Shown in pieces: positions 1 to 5,340 of a DNA stretch of 7,034 nt. Position 1 is the first letter of the stretch. Every line of letters starts with the position of its first letter. The stretch covers positions 1 to 7,034 of the forward strand of contig JAEYXG010000264.1 in assembly GCA_023428585.1 (NCBI GenBank), read 5' to 3'. The notes under the pieces are model-generated. The model saw only the letters and a list, made by a program, of their open reading frames with translations. It made no database searches and had not been told where the DNA came from. Position numbers and translations under genes: made by a program. The stretch comes from Bacteroidota bacterium. Lineage in GTDB: Bacteria; Bacteroidota; Bacteroidia; Bacteroidales; Lentimicrobiaceae.

Positions 1-20
1 GCTCTAAATTTAATCAGAAA

Positions 21-53
21 GCAAATTGCAGGCTAATTTGCCATAATTTTTAT
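21..53 (+). terminator. weak candidate intrinsic terminator at left edge
   Basis: A 7-bp inverted repeat (GCAAATT at 21-27 and AATTTGC at 35-41, 7-base loop) is followed by a short T run at 47-51. It could end a plus-strand gene entering from the left. In frame 1, codons 1-33 followed by TAA at 34-36 would give an 11-residue tail, too short to identify. The stem is AT-rich and overlaps that stop, so this is only a candidate. Confidence 0.25.
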
Positions 54-115
54 CTAAATATTGTTCATTGCAGTATAATGTTGCTGTAACGTCTTGTTTT
101 TGTAAACTTCCCCGC

Positions 116-129
116 AATATTATAATATT
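116..129. repeat. 14-bp perfect palindrome upstream of porQ
   Basis: AATATTATAATATT reads the same on both strands. Its centre lies about 55-60 bases before the transcription start predicted from the porQ -7 box, a position where activators often bind. It is pure A+T in an AT-rich spacer, so chance is a serious alternative. No regulator is identified. Confidence 0.35.
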
Positions 130-140
130 ACCGCCGTTTA

Positions 141-173
141 TTGAAAAAACTGGCGGGTGTATTCTTACATTTG
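141..173 (+). promoter_or_regulatory. Bacteroidota-type promoter for porQ
   Basis: TACATTTG at 166-173 matches the Bacteroidota -7 consensus TAnnTTTG exactly. A TTG at 141-143, 22 bases upstream, fits the loose -33 element and the spacing described for Flavobacterium. Transcription would begin near 176-181, leaving a leader of roughly 20-25 bases before the GTG at 201. The motif match is seen directly; use as a promoter is inferred. Its position argues against translation starting at the upstream in-frame TTG at 141. Confidence 0.6.
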
Positions 174-200
174 CATTGTAAAACTAATAATACCGGCAAC

Positions 201-1232
201 GTGAATCATTTATCCAAAGGATTGTTACTTCTCTCGTTCTTATTCCAGATAACATTTTCATTTGCTCAAAAGGGTGGTCAGCAGGCTTTTTCATTCCTAA
301 ACCTTCCAAATTCAGCAAGGGTTGCTGCCCTGGGATACAACTTCGTGGCAATTGACGACAATGATCTATCTATAGGACTTAACAATCCTTCACTGCTAAA
401 CAGTGAAATGCACAATGACATATCATTGAACTTTGTCGATAATTATGCTGATATCAGCTATGGTTTTGTCAGCTATTCCCGCACTTTTGAAAAACATGGT
501 AGTTTTGCTGCTACCGTACAATACATTGACTATGGTAAATTTGTACGAACAGATGAAACCGGGCAAGTAAACGGTGAATTTACCAGTAATGAATTTGCAC
601 CTGTAATAGGGTGGGGCAGAAGGCTCGATTCCTCTTTTAGTATTGGGGCTAACATCAAAGCTGTCTATTCTAACTTTGAAACCTTCTCCTCTTTTGGCTT
701 GGCAGTTGATGTTGCCGGTTCCTATCATGTATCTCATAAAGGACTAGTTATGTCATTAGTTGCTAGAAATATAGGTGCTCAGTTAACAGAATTTACGCCT
801 GGAAATAAAGAACCCCTTCCATTTGAGATTCAATATGGATTGTCAAAAAAGCTTCAACATCTTCCTTTTAGATATTCCATTCTCTTGACAAATCTCCAAA
901 AATGGGATTTAACCTATGTTGATCCTGCCGATGATAATATTGACCCTTTTACCGGTGAATTGAAAAAGAAATCAGAAGTAGCTGAGTTTGCCGATAAGGC
1001 CATGAGGCATGTGGTTATTGGTGGTGAGTTCGTTCCTACTCGAAATTTTAGTATCAGATTCGGCTATAACTATCAACGCCGGCAAGAGATGAAGTTAGAG
1101 AGCAAACGTTCAACTGTTGGCTTTTCATGGGGATTCGGATTTAGAGTTTCAAAGTTTAATCTCAGTTACGCCCGCTCTGCTTACCATATCTCAGGATCAC
1201 CCAACATCTTCAGCCTCGGTATCAATCTTTAA
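201..1232 (+). CDS. porQ: type IX secretion system protein PorQ
   Basis: Predicted outer-membrane beta-barrel protein of the PorV/PorQ group, which belongs to the type IX secretion system that exports and surface-anchors proteins in Bacteroidota. From the GTG at 201 the product has 343 residues, about the usual family length. Residues 1-22 form a signal peptide (Lys6, then a run of Leu/Phe) with a likely cut at Ala22-Gln23; no lipobox cysteine is present. The family's N-terminal block follows at residues 30-45 (FSFLNLPNSARVAALG), then alternating aromatic strands, an IGGEF block near 272-276, GYNYQRRQEM at 288-297 and GFSWGFGFRVSKF at 307-319, ending in a typical barrel strand. The frame is open back to a TTG at 141, but that would put extra residues before the signal peptide and place the promoter's -7 box inside the gene, so GTG 201 is preferred. 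No other secretion gene is in the window. The family call is strong; the start is inferred. Confidence 0.87.
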   Translation: MNHLSKGLLLLSFLFQITFSFAQKGGQQAFSFLNLPNSARVAALGYNFVAIDDNDLSIGLNNPSLLNSEMHNDISLNFVDNYADISYGFVSYSRTFEKHGSFAATVQYIDYGKFVRTDETGQVNGEFTSNEFAPVIGWGRRLDSSFSIGANIKAVYSNFETFSSFGLAVDVAGSYHVSHKGLVMSLVARNIGAQLTEFTPGNKEPLPFEIQYGLSKKLQHLPFRYSILLTNLQKWDLTYVDPADDNIDPFTGELKKKSEVAEFADKAMRHVVIGGEFVPTRNFSIRFGYNYQRRQEMKLESKRSTVGFSWGFGFRVSKFNLSYARSAYHISGSPNIFSLGINL

Positions 1233-1381
1233 CTTTGGTATTTGAATAGTTGTACTTTCAGGCAACCTGCCCATTAAATCCCTTTCTTATTTACTTCTAT
1301 TCGATTTTTGGAATAATTATCCCCAATGATATTATTATTGCATTATGGAAGACAGCATAACGGCCTACCGGTTCTTTTTCG

Positions 1382-1389
1382 TATTTTTG
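1382..1389 (+). promoter_or_regulatory. -7 box of a promoter for ispH
   Basis: TATTTTTG matches TAnnTTTG exactly and ends 16 bases before the ispH ATG, predicting a very short leader of about 10-15 bases. No TTG lies at the usual -33 distance (the nearest, at 1338-1340, is too far), so only the -7 element is supported. It is the only strong promoter motif seen before ispH, recF and the DUF721 gene. Confidence 0.45.
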
Positions 1390-1405
1390 TACAAATGCAA
1401 TCATT

Positions 1406-2296
1406 ATGATCACCATCAATATTGATCCTAATGCCGGTTTCTGCCCAGGGGTCACTAAGGCGATTAATATAGCCGGTCAGTTACTTCAAGGGAATATTGA
1501 TGTTTTTAGTCTTGGAGAACTTGTGCATTGCCCTGAGGAATTGAATAGGCTTGAAGATAATGGATTAAGGATTATATCACCCGGTGATCTTGATACTCTT
1601 ACTAATTCAAAAATTCTAATTAGGGCCCACGGGGTTACTCCTGAGACTCAGTATAAGCTCCAACTTTCAAGTAATGAGGTCGTTGATGCAACTTGTAAAA
1701 TTGTGCACAGCCTACAACAAAAGGTAAAAACAAGCAGTCTTCGCATGCAATCAATAGGTGGACAAATTGTAATCTTTGGCAAGAGAAAGCATCCCGAGGT
1801 AGAAGGATTGATAGGTTACTGCAGCTCTAAGGTGGTTGTTGTTGAAAATGCTGATGACCTATCAGGCATTGATCTCAATTCGCCAATGGATATATTTGCA
1901 CAAACCACTATTAATGTTTCTGATTTTGAGCGCTTTGTATCTAATCTGTTTTTGCAGTTCATAGGACTAGGGATAAACAACGAGAATGTTCAGATATTTA
2001 ACACTATCTGTGGTAGTATAAAACATAGAGTTCCAAACTTAAAGTCTTTTGCCCAGAATAATGATGTCATTGTCTTTGTTTCCGGAGAACAGAGTTCTAA
2101 TGGTGCATATTTGTCTTCAATCAGCAAAGGAGTAAATGTCAATACTTATAAAATATCCGATGAAAAGCAATTGAAGTCGGAATGGTTTGAGGGTGCAAGG
2201 AAAATTGGAATAACCGGTGCTGCATCAACTCCAAATTGGTTATTGGAGAAGGTTGCCTTAGAAATTGAGCATTTAACAAATTACAAGTCCGAATAA
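1406..2296 (+). CDS. ispH: 4-hydroxy-3-methylbut-2-enyl diphosphate reductase
   Basis: IspH (LytB) is a cytoplasmic iron-sulfur enzyme that reduces HMBPP to isopentenyl and dimethylallyl diphosphate, the final step of the MEP pathway. The 296-residue product keeps the three cluster cysteines: Cys13 (FCPGV), Cys97 (DATC) and Cys202 (NTICGS). Substrate-pocket residues are also present: His41, His75 (RAHG), His129 and Glu131 (KHPEVEG), the QTT at 166-168, and Ser230-Ser231-Asn232. Length is normal for the family. Two positions beside key residues look unusual: Lys98 directly after Cys97, where proline is common, and Cys42 after His41, where asparagine is common. A second copy elsewhere in the genome cannot be excluded. 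It lies 173 bases after porQ and 50 bases before recF, and may be first in an ispH-recF-DUF721 transcript. The ATG follows a -7 box and is the only sensible start, since the FCPGV motif sits 12 residues in. Confidence 0.93.
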   Translation: MITINIDPNAGFCPGVTKAINIAGQLLQGNIDVFSLGELVHCPEELNRLEDNGLRIISPGDLDTLTNSKILIRAHGVTPETQYKLQLSSNEVVDATCKIVHSLQQKVKTSSLRMQSIGGQIVIFGKRKHPEVEGLIGYCSSKVVVVENADDLSGIDLNSPMDIFAQTTINVSDFERFVSNLFLQFIGLGINNENVQIFNTICGSIKHRVPNLKSFAQNNDVIVFVSGEQSSNGAYLSSISKGVNVNTYKISDEKQLKSEWFEGARKIGITGAASTPNWLLEKVALEIEHLTNYKSE

Positions 2297-2346
2297 TAAA
2301 GCATAGGAATTAATTACTCTAATGATCATCAACGAATTATATAATC

Positions 2347-3453
2347 ATGTTCCTGAAAAATTTACAACTATACAATTTTAAGAACTATTCAGAGAATAGT
2401 TTTGCGTTTTCTGACCATATCAACTGTTTCATCGGCGATAATGGTGAGGGCAAAACAAACATTCTTGATGCGATTTACTATCTTTCATTTACCAAGAGCT
2501 ATTTTAATCTTATCGATAATCAAAATATCAAGCATGGTGAAGACTTCTTTGCCATTCATGGCAAATTCCATAGAAATTCACATCTTGTTGATGATGTAAG
2601 TTGTATTCAAAAGCGGGGTGCCAAGAAGCAGTTTAAAAAAAATGGCAAGGAATATGAACGCCTTGCAGATCATATTGGAGAGTTTCCTCTGGTAATGGTA
2701 TCGCCCTATGATAGAGATCTCATCAATGAAGGAAGTGAGATAAGAAGGAAATACATTGATAGTGTAATTTCGCAGTTTGACAGGTATTACCTTGACGACC
2801 TTATCACCTACAATAAAGCTTTATGGCAGCGTAATGCGCTATTAAAGCAGTTTGGTGAAAAGAGATATTATGATCATGCTACTCTTGAAATCTACGGAAA
2901 ACAAATGGAAGAACCTGCAGCAAGAATATTTGCCAAACGTGCTGAATTTCTTGCCGGTTTTATTCCTGTTTTTCGTCAATACTTCGAATTTATTACCAAT
3001 GGCAAGGAGGTTGTTGATATAAACTACTACTCTGATTTGTCGGATAAGTCACTAGATGAAATATTTGATTCCAATACAGAGCGTGATCTCGCTATGAGAT
3101 ATACTACCGGTGGAATACACAAGGATGATCTTGACTTTAAGATTATGGACTTGCCGGTGAAAAAATTCGGATCTCAAGGTCAGCAGAAATCATTTCTTGT
3201 TGCCTTGAAACTTGCTCAGTTTGAGTATACTAAAAATATCAAAGACTATAAGCCAATACTCCTGTTTGATGATATTTTTGACAAGCTTGATTATAAAAGG
3301 GTAATGCAGATCATTAATCTTGTTGGCGGTAATAGCTTTGGCCAAGTATTCATCACTGACACTCAGCCTGAAAGAATTAATATGTTATTTAAGGATTCGG
3401 AGCAAGATCACCTGATATATAAGGTTGTCAATGGCTCTGCATCTGTTCAATAG
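2347..3453 (+). CDS. recF: DNA replication and repair protein RecF
   Basis: RecF is an SMC-like ATPase that binds DNA at single-strand/double-strand junctions and, with RecO and RecR, helps load RecA at gaps and stalled forks. The 368-residue product is full length. Visible features are the N-terminal strand FLKNLQLYNFKNY, a Walker A motif GDNGEGKTN at 30-38, the conserved middle block with SPYDRDLINEG (119-129) and RRKYIDSVISQFD (133-145), the GGIHKDDLDF stretch at 255-264, the ABC signature FGSQGQQKSF at 274-283, Walker B with D-loop ILLFDDIFDKLD at 304-315, and FITDTQ at 335-340. No key residue is missing. The ATG start agrees with the family. The next gene follows after seven bases; recF beside a DUF721 gene is a recurrent arrangement in Bacteroidota. 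The 50 bases upstream hold no clear TAnnTTTG box, so co-transcription with ispH is plausible. Confidence 0.96.
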   Translation: MFLKNLQLYNFKNYSENSFAFSDHINCFIGDNGEGKTNILDAIYYLSFTKSYFNLIDNQNIKHGEDFFAIHGKFHRNSHLVDDVSCIQKRGAKKQFKKNGKEYERLADHIGEFPLVMVSPYDRDLINEGSEIRRKYIDSVISQFDRYYLDDLITYNKALWQRNALLKQFGEKRYYDHATLEIYGKQMEEPAARIFAKRAEFLAGFIPVFRQYFEFITNGKEVVDINYYSDLSDKSLDEIFDSNTERDLAMRYTTGGIHKDDLDFKIMDLPVKKFGSQGQQKSFLVALKLAQFEYTKNIKDYKPILLFDDIFDKLDYKRVMQIINLVGGNSFGQVFITDTQPERINMLFKDSEQDHLIYKVVNGSASVQ

Positions 3454-3460
3454 ACTTGAA

Positions 3461-3745
3461 ATGTCAAACGACCAAACTTTAAAAGAAGCCATTGAAGCCT
3501 GGATAGCTCAATATAAGTACCGGGATAAATTTTATGAAGGTAAAATCTTAAACCTATGGGATTCAATTGTAGGAGCAATGATTTCAAAGGAAACTGAACA
3601 ACTCTACATTAAAAACAAAGTCCTTTTTGTGAAGTTGAAATCTCCTGCTTTAAGATATGAACTTGAATATGCCAAAAAGAAACTAATTAAAAGTCTTAAT
3701 AATAAGGCTGATCATGAGGTTATCACTGAAATAATCTTCCTCTAG
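3461..3745 (+). CDS. DUF721 domain protein, DciA-like
   Basis: Small basic cytoplasmic protein of the DUF721 family, to which the helicase-associated replication factor DciA belongs. DciA assists loading of the replicative DnaB helicase in bacteria lacking DnaC or DnaI. From the ATG at 3461 the product has 94 residues: an N-terminal helix with TLKEAIEAWIAQY, the ILNLWDSIVGAMI block with Trp33 at 29-41, and the KH-like core LYIKNKVLFVKLKSPALRYE at 48-67, ending in a short hydrophobic strand. The frame stays open upstream through an ATG at 3431 and a TTG at 3425, both inside the end of recF, but the family normally begins at the residue chosen here, and 3461 leaves a neat seven-base gap after recF. 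Family membership is clear; a DciA role is inferred from homology and the recF neighbour. Confidence 0.85.
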   Translation: MSNDQTLKEAIEAWIAQYKYRDKFYEGKILNLWDSIVGAMISKETEQLYIKNKVLFVKLKSPALRYELEYAKKKLIKSLNNKADHEVITEIIFL

Positions 3746-3746
3746 T

Positions 3747-4358
3747 TTATCTTATGTTGCAGAGTAACATTTTCTTTCCATTAATGAAACCTTCAAGTTT
3801 GTCACCAACCAGCACAGGACCCACACCTGCCGGAGTTCCGGTAAAGATGAGATCTCCCATTTTTAAAGTCACAAATCTTGATACATAGGCAATTAATGTA
3901 TCAAAGCTGAAAATCATTTGTGAAGAATAGCCATTTTGTACCTGCATACCGTTTTTATGTAAACTAAAATTGATATTTTCAATATCAGGTATCTCTTCAA
4001 TTGGAATAAACTCACTTACCGGGGCTGATGAGTCAAATGCCTTGGCAATTTCCCAGGGTAATCCATTTTGCTTTGCATGCTGTTGAAGATCACGTGCAGT
4101 AAAATCTATACCGAATCCAATTGCGTCATAATAAGTGTGAGCATGTTTCTGATTAATATTTTTCCCAACCTTATTGATATGTAGCACAAGTTCCCCTTCA
4201 TAGTGTATATCGTTTGAAAAAGCCGGATAAAAGAAAGGCAAGTTACCCCTTACCAATGCTGATTCCGGTTTCATAAAGAAAACAGGAGTAGCCGGTAACG
4301 GATTGTTCAATTCTTTGGCATGGTCAATATAATTTCGCCCAATACAAATAATCTTCAT
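3747..4358 (-). CDS. fumarylacetoacetate hydrolase family protein, FAHD1-like
   Basis: Metal-dependent enzyme of the FAH superfamily. Close relatives such as human FAHD1 hydrolyse acylpyruvates and decarboxylate oxaloacetate; other members act in aromatic-compound breakdown, so the substrate is not settled by sequence. The 203-residue product is the short single-domain form. It opens with the GRNYIDHAKEL motif (7-17), where His13 and Glu16 align with the catalytic His-Glu pair of FAHD1. The expected metal ligands are Glu54 and Glu56 (HYEGE) and Asp85 (GFGID). Lys106 in the PWEIAKAFD block and the TGTPAGVGP loop at 173-181 complete the active site. The ATG is certain because the motif begins six residues later. 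It lies 94 bases after the exonuclease gene on the same strand and ends one base from the convergent DUF721 stop. No good promoter box was found upstream. Nothing nearby points to a catabolic operon. Confidence 0.88.
   Translation of the reverse strand: MKIICIGRNYIDHAKELNNPLPATPVFFMKPESALVRGNLPFFYPAFSNDIHYEGELVLHINKVGKNINQKHAHTYYDAIGFGIDFTARDLQQHAKQNGLPWEIAKAFDSSAPVSEFIPIEEIPDIENINFSLHKNGMQVQNGYSSQMIFSFDTLIAYVSRFVTLKMGDLIFTGTPAGVGPVLVGDKLEGFINGKKMLLCNIR
3754..3777 (+). terminator. weak candidate terminator for the recF-DUF721 transcript
   Basis: A short stem (ATGTT at 3754-3758, AACAT at 3766-3770) is followed by the T-rich run TTTTCTTT at 3770-3777, just after the DUF721 stop. It lies within the 3' coding end of the convergent FAH gene. 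The stem is only 5 bp and AT-rich, so strength is doubtful, but no other plus-strand terminator is visible here. Confidence 0.3.
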
Positions 4359-4415
4359 TTTGCAGTATGTTAAGAAATTAATGAGTACAAGGATTGCCTT
4401 CTTGTGTTTCTATTC

Positions 4416-4430
4416 CATTGAAATTCAATG
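4416..4430. repeat. 15-bp perfect inverted repeat between exonuclease and FAH genes
   Basis: CATTGAA-A-TTCAATG has 7-bp arms around one central base. The half-site TTCAAT recurs at 4435-4440. It lies 58-72 bases upstream of the FAH start codon and 23-37 bases past the exonuclease stop. It is not followed by a T run on the minus strand, so it looks more like a possible protein-binding site than a terminator. Function is unknown. Confidence 0.4.
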
Positions 4431-4452
4431 TCTGTTCAATTAAAAAGCCTGG

Positions 4453-5277
4453 TTATGAGATGCTAACCGAATTCTTGTTGAATCCCCTTAATTTAATTGA
4501 TGTTATAACCTTTTTAGTGTAAAGGGGGAAATCAGCTTTCATCATCCAATCATAATATGAAGGTTCCATATTGAAAATATCTTCCACTACTTTTCCTTTG
4601 TATTTTCCAAAGTTAAACACCTCTTTTTCTTTGGCATTATAGATAATATGACCTGCCAGATCTACATTTCTGTTTTGAAATGAAAAGTCATGAAGTGCTT
4701 TAATATCATTAATGATGGGTTGAATAGTATTCCCATTCGCATCAATGTAGACTGCTTCTTTGTAGCGTTCAAGTTGAGCTTTCAATATTTCATACGTAGC
4801 TTTAGCATCAAACTCGGCAGAATGGGCATTTTCCAGTTCTTTTTGGCAATAGAACTTGTAAGCTGCTTTGAGTGTTCGTGGTTCCATTTTGTGAAATATG
4901 TTCTGAACATCAACAAATCGTCGACCTTTCAAATCAAACACAATGTCAGCTCTTAAGAATTCTTCAACCAGCAATGGAATATCGAATTTATTGGAATTGT
5001 AACCACCCAAATCACAGTTGTTAAGGAATAGTGCAATTTTTGGACCAAGTTCAGCAAAAGTTGGTTCATCTACCAGGTCCTCATCACTTATGCCATGAAC
5101 AGCGGTAGCTTCGGGTGGAATTGGAATGGTAGGATTGACCCTTTGGGTAAATATCTGTTCCTTACCATCAGGATTGATTTTTATTATACTGATCTCAATA
5201 ATCCGGTCAGTGGCTACATTTGTACCTGTTGTTTCCAGGTCAAACACGGCAAGTGGTTTAATAAGGTTTAGTTCCAT
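4453..5277 (-). CDS. DEDDh 3'-5' exonuclease with ExoX-like C-terminal domain
   Basis: Predicted cytoplasmic 3'-5' exonuclease of the DnaQ/RNase T superfamily. The 274-residue product carries all catalytic motifs: Exo I DLETTGT with Asp13 and Glu15, Exo II with Asp99 in NSNKFDIPLL, and Exo III with His152 and Asp157 in HSAEFDAKAT. The HGISDEDL segment at 61-68 is typical of the group. After a linker near 170-218, a second domain at about 219-262 (FNFGKYKGK, then YYDWMMKADFP) resembles the C-terminal domain of exodeoxyribonuclease X-like proteins. It lacks the polymerase, GIY-YIG or helicase domains seen in other DnaQ-like proteins, so a role in repair or end trimming is more likely than Pol III proofreading; DNA or RNA as substrate cannot be decided. 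The ATG is fixed by the nearby Exo I motif. A terminator ends only a few bases upstream, so its own promoter or readthrough from the E2 gene must supply transcription. Confidence 0.88.
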   Translation of the reverse strand: MELNLIKPLAVFDLETTGTNVATDRIIEISIIKINPDGKEQIFTQRVNPTIPIPPEATAVHGISDEDLVDEPTFAELGPKIALFLNNCDLGGYNSNKFDIPLLVEEFLRADIVFDLKGRRFVDVQNIFHKMEPRTLKAAYKFYCQKELENAHSAEFDAKATYEILKAQLERYKEAVYIDANGNTIQPIINDIKALHDFSFQNRNVDLAGHIIYNAKEKEVFNFGKYKGKVVEDIFNMEPSYYDWMMKADFPLYTKKVITSIKLRGFNKNSVSIS

Positions 5278-5283
5278 TAAAAT

Positions 5284-5318
5284 AAAAAAGCATCAGAAAC
5301 TGTATTATTCCTGATGCT
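5284..5318 (-). terminator. intrinsic terminator after the E2 gene
   Basis: On the minus strand an 8-bp perfect stem (AGCATCAG / CTGATGCT, plus-strand arms 5289-5296 and 5311-5318) with a 14-base loop runs directly into six T residues (plus-strand A run 5284-5289) and then further T-rich sequence. It starts 23 bases after the E2 stop and ends six bases before the exonuclease ATG. This is the clearest terminator in the window. Confidence 0.8.
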
Positions 5319-5340
5319 GCTAATTTAGATAAAATACACT

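Noticed and set aside
1..36. Possible C-terminal tail of a plus-strand gene (11 codons and TAA at 34-36)
   Set aside because: Too short to recognise or to separate from chance; mentioned only in the terminator candidate entry.
141..200. N-terminal extension of porQ from TTG 141
   Set aside because: It contains the likely promoter and would precede an otherwise normal signal peptide with 20 residues unlike the family.
423..737. Minus-strand open frame of 104 codons inside porQ
   Set aside because: Antisense shadow of a confidently identified gene; composition is not protein-like and no motif is seen.
1260..1271. GGCA-ACC-TGCC inverted repeat after porQ as a terminator
   Set aside because: Only a 4-bp stem with a 3-base loop and no adjacent T run.
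1345..1425. Small frame from ATG 1345 running into ispH out of frame (26 codons)
   Set aside because: Contains the -7 box, has no recognisable motif, and overlaps the start of a certain gene.
3425..3460. Earlier DUF721 starts at TTG 3425 or ATG 3431 overlapping recF
   Set aside because: Added residues do not fit the family N-terminus, and ATG 3461 gives normal spacing after recF.
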